A model generated the notes under the pieces. The model ran no database searches, was not told where the DNA came from, and was given only the letters and a program-made list of their open reading frames with translations. This document shows positions 48,746 through 60,290 of a stretch of DNA of 64,000 nucleotides, in pieces. This stretch comes from Zingiber officinale (taxonomy: Eukaryota; Streptophyta; Magnoliopsida; Zingiberales; Zingiberaceae). The position numbers and the translations under genes were made by a program. The stretch is taken from NCBI RefSeq assembly GCF_018446385.1, contig NC_055998.1, positions 19,585,173 to 19,649,172 of the forward strand, written 5' to 3'. Numbering within the stretch: position 1 is the stretch's first letter; every line of letters starts with the position of its first letter.

Positions 48746-49074
48746 TGTTGGAATGTATACTAAAAGCCTAGCTTTTGTGTAAACATTTATTTAGAAATAA
48801 GAATCACATTGGTTAAATGTCTATATTTATGCTAAGTGTAGTTGTCCATTTTATTTATATTGTAGATAACATGGTGTGAGGAGGCACACAGAAGATCATA
48901 TTATCAGATCCTTATAAATTATAAATAGTAGCTCACAACCAAGATGGAATGAGACAAACTATTGGAGTGGTTGTAGTGTAATTTGATAATAGTTTATCTT
49001 GACTATAATATTACACTAATACACTATGAGTGTATTGAGCAGGACCATTTGAGGTAGTTTCTTTTTATACTGAC

Positions 49075-49942
49075 TGATCCTGTCCGAGCACTGAGTCGAC
49101 GGACGCTGGGGACGTGGCACGCTCCGCTGTCTCCGACTATTGGTGTAGATCTCCGGCGAACCTGCAAAGAAGCCGAGCCGGGAGGGGTTTCCCGGCGATG
49201 GCCCTCCGACGCTCAAGTCAGGCAACGAGAGAGGCAGTGTAACTGTGTCTACAGTAGAGATTTGCACATACCTTCGTCGACGTCTAGGGGTCCTTATATA
49301 GGACCCCGGAGAGGCGCGGGCATGCTTCTCAATGCATGTACGCTTCCCCAAACATACCTTAACAAGCCTATGTCAGAAAAGTACCTCTGATGCCATTCCA
49401 CAATCGTCCGAACAAATCCTGGATATGACGGTGGAAGCTTCCACCGTATGATCCTGCGTACGGCTCGGCCGCCAACTCTGCTACCTGTTGGCAGGAGACA
49501 TCTCGAGGATGATGTTATCCCCTGTCTCCTTTGTCCTCTTGCGCTTCCTGTCTGTTCCAGGGCCGAGCGGTTCGACCGCTCAGCGGGCATACCCCTTCTG
49601 CCCGTTTGTAGGTATCGGTCCGACTGGGAGGACTCACGGTCATATGCTCGGATGAGATTGCTACTGCCTCGGATGAGATTGCTACTCTGTTGCCTCGCAC
49701 CCGATCGAACGGACACCCCGCTCGACCATGAAACCTTTTTACCTTGAGCATCGGAAACCCGACCCCTAGTCGGGTTGTCTTTCATTCGGCAGGGGATTCA
49801 CAGCCGGTCAGCCTGCTTCATCTGGTCGGTCGGCCTGCTTCGTCCGGTCGGCCGGGTCTCAGGGTTGAATCTCTTGGCCTTTGACTTCCACGTGTCGTTG
49901 ACATTTCGCCAACGAGGGTCCCCCGTCCTTATCACCGGATCA
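49075..49942 (-). repeat. 3' LTR of element H
   Basis: 868 bp. The TATA box sits inside a perfect inverted repeat, ggggtcc-ttatata-ggacccc, at 49287-49307. Confidence 0.9.
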
Positions 49943-50330
49943 CATGCCTCCCCTTCAAGTCTAGTCGAAGGAGGCGCTAAGTTCGACTGACTGGACTGCC
50001 GGTCGGCCTGAATGCCATCGCCCTGCCACTTTGGAATTTTCCTCCTCACGGTCGCTCGGCCTCTTCCTAGCGCTGGCTTTGCTGCCATGTCGACGGTCAA
50101 GGGATTCGTGCAAATCCTCCCCATTAAGACCGAGCACGCGCTCTGTACGTCATAATGGCGCTCATTAAATGCGAGCCTATGACATGGTGCCATGTGGCGC
50201 CTTCGCTGGTGTCATCGTACGACTCGGCGATATGTCTGATGGGACATCGACGGTTTGAAATGAACGACCCGATGGGGGCCTCGATTCCTGTGACCTACAT
50301 CCGACGGTTGAGGCCGATCAGGCCCGACCT

Positions 50331-50337
50331 TATAAAG
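50331..50337 (+). promoter_or_regulatory. TATA box of the antisense gene in H
   Basis: tataaag, about 285 bp upstream of the ATG at 50616. The sequence downstream is pyrimidine-rich like a plant leader. Inferred from position. Confidence 0.5.
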
Positions 50338-50615
50338 TCGTCACCTCCTTCCTCCGCCGCACCTTTGCCTTTGCGTGACCTGCAACCTTCTTCGATGCTT
50401 CAGCATTCCGGCGACTCCGATTCTCCGCTTTCCGACGACTCCCTGCCGTCTTCCTTCAATCCCCAGCCTCTTCGTAAGGTTCCTCCGTCTTTCCTCTCTG
50501 TTTTCCTCATCTTTTTTGTCGAGTTCTCGTCTTCTGGTCGCTGTCCCTATCATCGTCTCCTTGCCGTGTGTCATTTTCTATTCTCTTGGCTTTTGCCTTC
50601 TTGCCCGATCGGATA

Positions 50616-52850
50616 ATGGCCAGTTTATCTCGACCCGCATACCTCACTTTAGGTCCTTGGTATACTATCATGGAGTCTCGCTTCGACCGGCGTGACGCCG
50701 AGGCTTTGCTTGATGGTTTTGACATTCCGTCCGACTTTGAACTTATTCTACCCTCACCAACCGCTCGGCCTCACAAACCGCCGAGCAGAGCCATCTGTTT
50801 TTTTCGCGACCAATTCACAGCCGGTCTGCGGTTTCCTCTTCACCCCTTCTTCGTCGACGTTTGCAACTTCTTTGGTCTTCCGCTCGCCCAATTGGTTCCC
50901 AACACTTTCCGCCTTTTGTGTGGAGTGGTTGTATTGTTCAAGATACACAACATTCCTCTCCGACCGGAAATTTTTTATTATTTTTATTATCCCAAGCAAT
51001 CCGAGTTGGGTACCTATCTGTTCCAGGTTCAGCCCGGTCTAGTCTTCTTTGATAAACTTCCTTCCTCTAATAAACACTGGAAGGAGTATTACTTTTACCT
51101 TCGTCTCCCCAAGCGGGCTCCCTTTCGAACCAAATGGCAGGTCGAACCGCCTACTTCTCCTGAGCTGAAAAGATTTAAGACCCGACCGGACTATCTCGAG
51201 GCCGCGAACAAGCTTGTCGGTCTGAAGCTCGATATCAACAAGCTTCTGCCTGAAGGCGTGCTGTATATATTCGGCCTGAGTCCGAGCCGTACTCCACTCC
51301 CGAGTAGCTTCGGTAAGAATTTCACTTGCGCATGTACTTTGAGTGCTAACTGATTTTCTTCCTTTTCCTTTGCAGCAAATATCGTCATAGAGTCCGTGAT
51401 GCTCGGGATTTTGAAGAGGAAAGCTGAGGCGCTTGAGGCGGCAGCCGCCAAGGAGATGGAGCAGCTAGGCATCACTCCGGTCGGCTCTCACGAGGGTGAG
51501 AGCGAGACAAACGCGGAGGAGTCGGCCGCTCAGGCCTCCCACGTGGAGGTGACGGGAGGCGCTACGTCCAACAGGGAAACAACCGTCCAAGAAGAAGGCT
51601 CTGATCGGGAAGACGAGTGCTCACTCAGACAAAAAAGGCGTCGGATGGAGACACCGTTGTGGTCGGCTACTTCTGCTGTTCGTGTATCCGAGCGGGCGGG
51701 ATCCGATTCTCGAGGGAAAACTCCAATGGTGGAGGCATTATCCTCCGATCGGACTCCGTCTCAACTAAACTTGCCTGCCAACCCTATTGAGGTTGTGCCG
51801 GTCAACACTCTTCCACCTGCCCCCCGCCGGGTCCAGCGCTCGGCTATTTTGTCCAAGTTCTCCGCCCCGACCTCTGCTCCCTCTGCATCTGCTCACACGT
51901 CTCCCGGTCGGAGCCGCACCATCAGGGCCACCCTGCATCTTCCCACAGAGGAACTTTTGCCCGAGTCTGATCGACCGACCGCGCCTGAGCATATGATCAC
52001 CATGAAGGGGCCCCTCGCCGAGATGTGGGCCGATGCTCGGACCCGTGTCACGATATTTCCGCTCGGCAAACTGGCTAATAGCCATATGCAGCAGGTCACT
52101 GGGGTAAGTGTGTTTTCTTCCGAAGTCCTTTACGCCCTCTTTCCGATCGGCTATCAATACTCCTGTTTATGCCAGAGATGGGTGGAGGAGATTGTTGTCT
52201 CCAATCGGCTGGCCATGGTGGATGAAGAGCTGAAGAGGCTAAAGAGTTCGGGCGGCCCGTCCTCCCAGGGCCCCTCATATGCCGAGCTGCAGAAAGAGCT
52301 TAAGAAGACCCAAGATTTGTTGGAGGCTGAGCAAAAGAAGACGGCCGACCAGGCCTATACTCTGACCGAACTCGAACGACAGGTCAAGACACTTGACCGG
52401 AAAATAAGTCTAGCCACCAATCGGAAAAAGACGGCCATCGCCAATCTGGAGAAGAAAAACGTCGAGGCGCGAGGCCTGGAGCAACGAGTTAAAGAGTTGA
52501 TGGAACAGTTGGACGGCGAGAAGGCGAGCTGCTCGGGGGAGGCGATCAAACATAAGGACAAACTGAAGACCTTGCAGGAGGCTCTTGAAGCTTCCCGAGC
52601 TGCCTTCAAGGAGTATCAAGAGGCCGAGCCTGGCCGGGTCGCCGCCCTGAAGCTGCAGCACATCCGCTCGAACGAATTTTCTGAGAAGGTCTACGGGGGG
52701 ATGTATACTGCCTTTAAGCTGACCATTGTCGCCATGACGGACTATCTGAAGTCCAAGGGTCAGCTTCCCAACTCTGCTACCATCCCGGCCGAAGACTACG
52801 CGGCGCTCCTTTCTTCCATCCTGAAGACCATTTATGATTTCCTTGAATAG
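50616..52850 (+). CDS. Antisense gene of element H, two introns, coiled coil
   Basis: Runs opposite to gag-pol. Exons 50616-51312, 51376-52103 and 52176-52850 give 699 aa without a stop. Intron 1 (63 bp) has gtaagaa, a perfect branch site tgctaac and a tttgcag acceptor, and removing it joins the two frames. Intron 2 (72 bp, gtaagtg to tgccag) keeps the frame either way. The start MASLSRPAYLTLGPWYT is the first ATG of the frame with a plausible leader. The N-terminal 230 residues (FRDQFTAGLRFPLHPF, FKIHNIPLRPEIFYYFYYPK) match the plant domain known as putative gypsy-type transposon (Transposase_28 type). The middle is Ser/Pro-rich with a basic patch (RQKRRRM). A long coiled coil follows in the C-terminal third (ELQKELKKTQDLLEAEQKK). 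Function unknown. Comparable antisense frames are known in Tat/Grande elements. Confidence 0.8.
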
Positions 52851-53210
52851 TGTTTTTTGTAATCCTTCCGACCGGCTCTAATGACCTAAATTTTAATGAG
52901 GATATGTCGTCTTCTTGTTAGTTTACTCTTTCCCTTTTTCCGTTAAATCGCCCATACCTGTGTCTTCCGATCGGATCGCGAACTACCGTCGTTCGCGTCC
53001 CCTACCTTTCCTTCTCGTTAATCGTCTCTCGTCCTGCTCTCCAAAGGAATCTCTCGCGAAGTATTTTTGATAATTGGGCCGCTCGTCTGAACACACCCAC
53101 TTCTTTAAATGGAATTCCCGTTAGATGTTCACGAAGTATCTTTGGTAACTTGGCCGATCGGCCGCTCGACTCACAGGTCGACCTTTTTATTATCTTCTTC
53201 CAGCTGGAGG

Positions 53211-53787
53211 GTTTATAGTCGCCGGTTCGACTCTAAGATTTAACGTCGCTGCTCGACGGTCTTCAAGCTTAGGGGTTTATAGTCACTGGTCCGACTCTAG
53301 AGTTTAACGTCGCCGCTCGACGGCCTTCAAGCCCGGGGGTTTATAGTAGCCGGTCCGAATCTAGAGTTTAACGTCGCCGCTCGACGGTCTTCAGGCCGGA
53401 GGGTTTATAGTCGCCGGTCCGACTCTAGAGTTTAACGTCGTCGCTCGACGGTCTTCAAGCCCGGGGGTTTATAGTCGTCGGTCCGACTCTAGAGTTTAAC
53501 GTCGCCGCTCGACGGTTTTCAGGCCGGAGGGTTTATAGTCGCCGGTTCGACTCTAAGATTTAACGTCGCTGCTCGACGGTCTTCAGGCCGGAGGGTTTAT
53601 AGTCGCCGGTTCGACTCTAAGATTTAACGTCGCTGCTCGACGGTCTTCAGGCCGGAGGGTTTATAGTCGCCGGTTCGACTCTAAAATTTAACGTCGCTGC
53701 TCGACGGTCTTCAGGCCGGAGGGTTTATAGTCGCCGGTTCGACTCTAAGATTTAACGTCGCTGCTCGACGGTCTTCAACAATGAGCT
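53211..53787. repeat. Nine 64-bp tandem repeats in H
   Basis: gtttatagt starts at 53211, 53275, 53339, 53403, 53467, 53531, 53595, 53659 and 53723: exactly 64 bp each time, with base changes but no indels. Each unit contains cgactcta and cgtcgctgctcgacggtctt, the latter with an inner inverted repeat. Confidence 0.95.
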
Positions 53788-54055
53788 TATAGCTCGGACT
53801 ATATACGCCTGGCCGAACGGCACGGGGGTCTTCGACATCGAGCATGTGGCTCGGATAATATACACCCGGCTGAACGGCACGGGGTCTTCGCGCATCGAGT
53901 CGGTGGCATGGATAATATTCACCCGACCGAACGGCACGAGGTCTTCGCGCATCGAGCAGGTGGCACGGATAATATACGCCCGGCCGAACGGCATGGGGTC
54001 TTCGACATCGAGCATGTGGCTAGGATAATATACACCTGGCCGAACGACATGGGGT
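53788..54055. repeat. About five 56-57-bp tandem repeats in H
   Basis: Units contain ataatatacacccggccgaa and cggggtcttcg.catcgag. ataata starts are at 53855, 53912, 53969 and 54025, with a diverged first unit near 53797. Directly follows the 64-bp array. Confidence 0.9.
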
Positions 54056-54176
54056 CTTGGCCACGCCATCATGCAGCTACCTGCTTGGTGCACAATGCTC
54101 ATGCCTTTGCTTCGTTCTTATAGTTTTCATTCCTGCAACCAAATGATACATTCGAACGAAATATTTATGAAATACA

Positions 54177-55421
54177 TTATATCGGCACACCTTTCATCCG
54201 GTCCGATAGGGCTGGAGGTGGTTTTGCGCTCCATGGTCTCTCTAGTCGTCGTCCATCCTCATCCTCCAAGTAGTAGGCTCCCGATCGGAGCTTCTCGATG
54301 ACTTTGAAGGGTCCTGCCCAGGGAGCCTCCAGCTTGCCTACCTCCCCGACCGACTTCACTTTCTTCTAGACCAAGTCACCCACCTGGAAGGCTCGGGGAA
54401 TCACGCGGCGGTTGTAGTTCTGCTTCATCCTCTGCCTGTAGGCCATCAGTCGGACGGACGCTTTGGCTCGCTCCTCGTCGATCAAGTCCAATTCTAGCTG
54501 CCTCCGCTCGGAATTATCCGCGTCATAGTTCTGGATCCGAACGGACTCTATGCCGACTTCGACTGGGACGACCTCCTCGCCCCCATACACCAGGTGGAAC
54601 GGTGTTACTCCCGTTCCCTCCTTAGGGGTCGTGCGGATGACCCATAAGACTCTCGGCAGCTCGTCCACCCAGCTTCCTCCCATGTGTTCGAGTCGAGCCC
54701 GAAGAATTCGGAGGATCTCCTGGTTGGCTACTTCGGCTTGACCGTTGCTTTGGGGATACGCCACAGACGTGAAGTGCTGCTCAATGTCATATCCCTTGCA
54801 CCATTTCTCGAGCTGCTTTCCGACGAACTTTCGCCCGTTGTCCGACATGAGCCGACGTGGAATGCTGAACCGATAGATGATGTTTTGCCAGATGAATTTC
54901 TTGACCATCTGCTCGGTTATCTTGGCCAATGGCTCAGCCTTCACCCACTTGGAAAGCTAATCGACGGCCACCAGTAGAGACTTCCGTTGTCCGGTCGCCA
55001 TAGGGAAGGGTCCTATGATGTCCATGCCCCACTGGTCGAACGGGCAGGACACTGTGGACGATTTCATTTCCTCCGTCGGCCTATGAGAGAAGCTGTGGTA
55101 CTTCTGACAGGAAAGACATGTTGCGACGGTTCGAGTGGCGTCCTCGTGGAGAGTGGGCCAGAAGTATCCGGCTAGCAGGATCTTCCTAGCCAAGGACCGG
55201 TCGCCCGAATGACCTCTGCAAGATCCTTGGTGTACCTCTTGGAGAATGTATTCTGCGTCCTCTGAGCTGACGCACTTTAGCAGCGGTCGGGAGAAAGCCT
55301 TTTGTAAAGCTGATCTCCGATGAGAGTGAACCGACCTGCTCTCCTCCTCAGCAGTTGGGCTTCCTCCCGATCGGACGGCGTGGCACCTGAGCGCAGAAAC
55401 TCCATGATGGTTGTTCTCCAA
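54177..55421 (-). pseudogene. Integrase of element H
   Basis: Zinc-binding part: HQGSCRGHSGDRSLARKIL and CLSCQKYH. Core: WGMDIIGPFPMATG, LMSDNGRKFVGKQLE, SVAYPQSNGQAEVANQEIL. C-terminal part: PWAGPFKVIEKLRSGAYYLE. In-frame stops lie at 54957-54959 (between VAVD and LSKWVKAE) and 54366-54368 (between GDLV and KKV). A one-base deletion near 55290 separates it from RNase H. Confidence 0.9.
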
Positions 55422-56404
55422 TCGCTCGGGAATGTGAGGCCTTCCATCCGGTCCACGTGCACTACTAAAGATACTTGCTCGATTGGTTGTTGGATGACGA
55501 CCGGCGATATCGAGCTTACGAGCTTGGCTAACTCATCTGCTGCTTGGTTCTCCGTTCGGGGTATCTTCTGGACCACCACCTCGGTAAAGCTGGTCTTGAG
55601 TTTTTCAAAGGCCTCCACATACAATCTGAGTCTTGCATTGTTTATCTCAAAGGTGCCCATGAGTTGTTGAGCGGCTAGCTGGGAATCCGAGTGGATCACC
55701 ACTCGGCTGGCTCTGACATGCTGTGCGGCCTACAGTCCGGCTATGAGGGCTTCGTACTCTGCCTCATTATTTGTTACTCGATAGTCCAGCCGGACAGACA
55801 AGTGCATCCGCTCTCCCTGAGGTGAAAGTAGCAGGATCCCAATTTCGCTTCCGAGCTGAGTGGACGATCCGTCCACATATATTTTCCATGTAGCTTCAGG
55901 CTCGGGCCTTTGTACCTCAGTCACGAAATCCACCAAGGACTGTGCCTTGATCGCCGAGCGGGGTTGATATTGGATGTCGAATTCGCTAAGCTCCGTCGTC
56001 CACTTGATGAGCCGTCCGGATGCTTCAGGGTTCAGGAGTACCCTTCCCAGCGGGATGTTCATCATCACAATAATGGTGTGCGCCAAAAAGTAAGGGCGCA
56101 ACCTCCGAGCGGCAAGGACCAAGGCGAAGGCCAACTTTTCGAGACCGGTGTAGCGAGACTCGGCATCCTTTAAGATATGACTTAAAAAGTACACCGGCTG
56201 TTCTTCGCCGCTCGGCCTTACTAATGCTGAGCTCACAGCATGCTCAGTTGAAGATAAATAAATGCGGAGTGACTCACCTACGACCGGCTTTGCCAACACG
56301 GGTAAGGAATTCAGGTAAGTCTTCAGTTCCTCGAATGCTCGATCGCACTCCTCGTCCCACTGAAACTTGGTAGCTTTACGTAGAATCTTGAAGAACGGCA
56401 GGCT
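55422..56404 (-). pseudogene. Dual RNase H region of element H
   Basis: First domain: EHAVSSALVRPSGEEQPVYF, SHILKDAESRYTGLEKLAFA. Second, archaeal-type domain: WKIYVDGSSTQLGSEIGILL, RVTNNEAEYEALIAGL, a TAG stop at 55730-55732, then VIHSDSQLAAQQLMGTFEI and ENQAADELAKL. Two RNase H domains in series are the hallmark of Tat-lineage gypsy elements. Confidence 0.9.
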
Positions 56405-57408
56405 CTAGTCGGTGGTCTTAGAGATAAACCGTGACAGCGGCGTTATCCGACCGGTGAGATGCTGTACTTCTCGAAGATTTCTAGGAGGTGGCATGTCTTG
56501 CAGTGCCTTTATCTTGCTGGGATTCGCCTCTATGCCCCGCTCGGTCACGATGTAACCCAGGAAGCGCCGTCCTTTTGCTCCGAACAGGCACTTCTGAGGA
56601 TTAAGTTTGACTCCGTATCTTCTTAATGTTTGGAAGGTCTCCTCCATATCCGCATAGAGATCGGCCGCCCGGAAGGACTTTATAAGTATGTCGTCCACGT
56701 ACACTTCCAAGTTGCGTCCGATCTGCTCCCTGAATACCTTGTTCATTAGACGCTGGTAGGTGGCTCCTGCATTCTTCAGCCCGAACGACATTACATTGTA
56801 GCAGTAAGTGTCGTCCACCGTGACGAAGCTGACCTTCTCCTGATCTTCTCGGGCGAGCGACACTTGATGGTAGCCTTGGTATGCATCCAACATGCATATC
56901 AGCTTGCACCCGGCCGTGGAGTCCACCAGTTGATCGATCCGGGGCAGGGGGTAGAAGTCCTTCGGGCATGCCTTGTTCAAGTCCCGAAAGTCGATGCAGA
57001 CTCTCCACTTGTTGCCCGGCTTGGAGACCAAAACCACATTTGCGAGCCAACTCGGGAATTGCACTTTCCTTATGTGGCCGGCCTCCAGAAGCTTCTCTAC
57101 CTCCGCCCGGATGATTACATTCTGCTCAATGCTGAAGTCCCTCTTCCTCTACTTCACTGGCCGAGCGTCCGGCCGGACGTGAAGCTCGTGCTGCGCTACA
57201 CTGGCGAGACCCCTAGCAGCTCATGGGTCGACCAAGCGAAGACGTCGCAGTTTCGCTGTAAGCATTTAATCAGCCTTTCCTTCTGCTTCTCCTCCAGGTC
57301 GGATGCTATGAAGGTGGTGGCCTCCGGTCGAGAAGAGTCAATCTGCACCTCCTTTTTTTCTTCGTAAACCAAAGAAGGTGGTTTTTCAGTAATAGCTTTT
57401 ACCTCGAC
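56405..57408 (-). pseudogene. Reverse transcriptase of element H
   Basis: RDFSIEQNVIIRAEVEKLLE, VVLVSKPGNKWRVCIDFRDL, ACPKDFYPLPRIDQLVD, DAYQGYHQV and the active site VYVDDILIKS are all present. A TAG stop at 57149-57151 (VK*RKRDFS, probably from CAG), a one-base deletion near 57203 and a stop at 56405-56407 (TTD*SLPFF) break the frame. Confidence 0.9.
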
Positions 57409-58659
57409 TCACGACACTTTCCGAGCGGACTTGGATTCGGCTCGGACCATCTCCACATAACATCTCCGAGCCGCCAATTGGTCTCCCCGCACCTCCCCTA
57501 CTTGATCTTCCACCGGGAACTTGATCTTCTCGCAGAAGGTAGAGACGACCGCCCGGAACTCGTTGAGCGCCGGTCGTCCCAAGATAACGTTGTATGCAGA
57601 AGGAGCATTAACCATGATGAAGGTGGTGGTCCTTGTCCTTCTGAGCGGCTCCTCGCCCAACGAGATAGCTAGCCGGACCTGGCCGACCGGCAAGACTTCG
57701 TTCCCAGGAAACCCGTAGAGGGGGGTCGTCATTGGCAGTAGTTCAACTCGGTCTATTTGTAGTTGGTCGAAGGCCTTCTTGAATATTATATTGACCGAGC
57801 TACCTGTGTCAATGAAAATGCGGTGAATAGTATAGTTGGCTATTACCGCTCGAATGATCAGGGCGTCATCGTGTGGGACTTCAACTCCTTCGAGGTCCCT
57901 AGGCCTGAAGCTGATCTCGAGTCCGCTCGCCCTTTCCTGGCTGCAGCCAACCGCGTGGATCCTCAGCTGCCTTGCGTGTGCCTTTCTGGCTCTATTGGAA
58001 TCTCCGCCGGTCGGGCCTCCGACGATGATGTTGATCTCGCCCCGAGATGCGTTGTCCCTATTTTCCTCCTCCCGAGCGGAAGGTTGAGGTTGTTCGTACG
58101 ACGCCCGATGGTGAGCTCCGGGCTGCTGACGATGCTGCCGCTCGGGGGATTTCCTTTCTATCCTTTGAAAGGGGCTCCGTTGTCGATGTTGTCGGTCTGG
58201 TGAAGGCGATCGGCGACGGTAGCTCCTTGGCGCGGGATGAGCGATGGGGGGGAGGCTCCGATAGTCGCGAGTGTTGTGAGTAGCCGACTGATGGAGTGAA
58301 CAAAACATCGGGGTCCATACTTTCCCCCTGGGCTTGGGCCGATCAGTCGCGACTTGCTGGACGACGTGCGACCGAGTGTGCTGATGAGGACGGGCGGCTT
58401 TGGCTCGCGGTCCTCTGGGGGGCTGGTGACTGACGGGCTGCTTCCGCTCGGCGGAAGCTAGTTGGTCCATCTGGGCTTCCTTTCTTCTTGCCGCCTGGGC
58501 CTCCTCCACATTGATGTATTCGTTGGCCTTATGCAACATATGGTCGTAGTCCCGGGGAGGCTTCCGGATGAGCGAGCGGAAAAAGTCACCGTCCACAAGC
58601 CCTTGCGTGAACGCGTTCATCATTGTTTCCGAGGTAACCGTTGGAATGTCCATGGCCAC
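57409..58659 (-). pseudogene. C-terminal gag and protease of element H
   Basis: The frame begins near MAMDIPTVTSETMMNAFTQG and contains a basic, Arg/Gln-rich linker. The protease site is FIDTGSSVNIIFKKAFDQL, with NVILGRPALN as the second protease motif. It ends in a TGA at 57409-57411 that probably replaces CGA, because VEVKAITEKPP continues in frame. Confidence 0.85.
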
Positions 58660-59415
58660 CTGGTTGAAGCGTTAGATGTACGCTCGGAGCGGCTCCCTCG
58701 CGCCTTGCTTGATGGCAAACAGATTGACGCTTGTCTTCTGGTGGCGCCTGTTGCTTGCAAAATGATGGAGTAACGTCGTTCAGAATTCCTTGAAACTTGT
58801 GATGGATCCGTCCGGCAGTCTCCGAAACCACCGATGCGCCGATCCCGACAGCGTGGTGAGGAACACCCGGCACTTCACACCATCTGTGTATTGATGCAGA
58901 GTGGCAGTGCTGTCAAACTTACCCAGATGGTTGTCTGAGTCGGTTGTCCCGTTGTACTCTCCGACCGCAGGGGGCACATAATGCCTCGGCAGTGGATCGC
59001 GAAGAATGACCTCTGAGAACTGCCGGTTGATCCGCTTGGATGATGCGTCCGTTCGGGGCGCCTTTCCTTTTCTGACATCCCGAATGGGTGCTTCGTCCGA
59101 TGAAGATCCCTTGTCTTGATTAGCTTGCGCTACCTCCGAGGGCGTCTGGAATATAGCCCGATGAAAAGGTATCGGGGCGGGCGGCGCCCCCATCTGGGTG
59201 CCGGTCGGTCCCTTATTTTGCCCCCATACTGAGAGCTGCTCCTGCCTGTCTTCGGGTGGCACTCGGCCCCCCGAGGCTGATGTCGCCTGCTGCGCTGCCC
59301 GCTCGGCCTGAGTTTTCTGCTGCTGCTCCACAATTTTTGCTGCACGCGCTTGGACGAGTGCTTCGAGCTCCTCGGGAGAGAGCGTTACCAGAAGTTGACG
59401 TCCAGATTCTTCCAT
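58660..59415 (-). pseudogene. N-terminal gag of element H
   Basis: MEESGRQLLVTLSPEELEAL starts just inside the primer site. A Gln/Ala-rich helix follows, then RDPLPRHYVPPAVGEYNGTT, LTTLSGSAHRWFRRLPDGSI and FKEF. Stops at 58780-58782 (TGA) and 58672-58674 (TAA, YI*RFNQVA) interrupt the capsid core, while homology continues in frame on both sides. Confidence 0.9.
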
Positions 59416-59460
59416 CTTCTTGGCTCGGATTCAGGTGCGTTCCCACAGACGGCGCCAATT

Positions 59461-60290
59461 TGATCTTGTCCGAGCGTTGAGTCGACGGGCGCTGGGGACG
59501 TGGCACGCTCCGCTGTCTCCGACTGTTGGTGTAGATCTCCGGCGAACCTACAAAGAAGCCGAGCCGGGAGGGGTTTCCCGGCAACGACCCTCCGACGCTC
59601 AAGTCAGGCAACGAGAGAGGCAGCCTAACTGTGGCTACAGTAGAGATTTGCACATACCTTCGTCGACGTCTGGGGGTCCTTATATAGGACCCCGGAGAGG
59701 CGCGGACACACTTCTCAATGCGTGTACGCTTCCCCAAACATATCTTAACAAGCCCGTGTCAGAAAAGTACCTCTGACGCCATTCCGCAATCGTCCGAGCA
59801 TATCCCGGATGTGACGGTGGAAGCTTCCGCCGTATGATCCTGTGTACGGCTCGGCCGCCAACTCTGCTACCTGTCGGCGGCAGACGTCTCGAGGATGATG
59901 TTATCCCCTGTCTCCTTTGTCCTCTTGCGCTTCCTGTCTGTTCCAGGGCCGAGCAGTTCGGCCGCTCGGCAGGCATACCCCTTCTGCCCGGTTGTAGGTA
60001 TCGGTCCGACCGGGGGGACTCCCGGTCGTATGCTCGGATGAGATTGCTCCTGCCTCTGTTGCCTCGCGCCCGGCCGAACGGACACCCCGCTCGACCATGA
60101 AACCTTTTTTACCTTGAGCATCGAAAACCCGACCCCTAGTCGGGTTGTCTTTCATTCGACGGGGAATTCACGGCCGGTTGGCCTGCTTCGTCCGGCCGAC
60201 CGGGTCTCAGGGTTGAATCTCTTGACCTTTGACTTCCACGTGCTGTTGACCTTTCGCCAACGAGGGTCCCCCGTCCTTATCACTGGATCA
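59461..60290 (-). repeat. 5' LTR of element H
   Basis: 830 bp, closely similar to 49075-49942, with the same TATA palindrome at 59673-59693. It is shorter by small deletions (for example near 60060). Confidence 0.9.

Larger units (their letters stand above)
49075..60290 (-). mobile_element. Element H: Tat-lineage Ty3/gypsy element inside G
   Basis: LTRs at 49075-49942 and 59461-60290 start and end with palindromic tgatc...gatca. Target duplication ctgac at 49070-49074 and 60291-60295. On the minus strand: primer site TGGCGCCGTCTGTGGGAAC (59440-59458), gag, protease, RT, two RNase H domains, integrase, then a 4.5-kb 3' region with tandem repeats and an antisense gene, and a polypurine tract (gaaggggaggcat, about 49945-49957). 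Two RNase H domains and the antisense frame are marks of the Tat group. The sense polyprotein carries at least eight stops. Confidence 0.9.

Noticed and set aside
49448..50193. Open frames in and beside the LTRs of H (also 59680-60155)
   Set aside because: Both LTRs contain them on both strands without protein-like features. GC-rich composition explains their length.
53211..54055. Regular repeats as a CRISPR array
   Set aside because: The repeats are contiguous with no unique spacers, in a plant nuclear retrotransposon.
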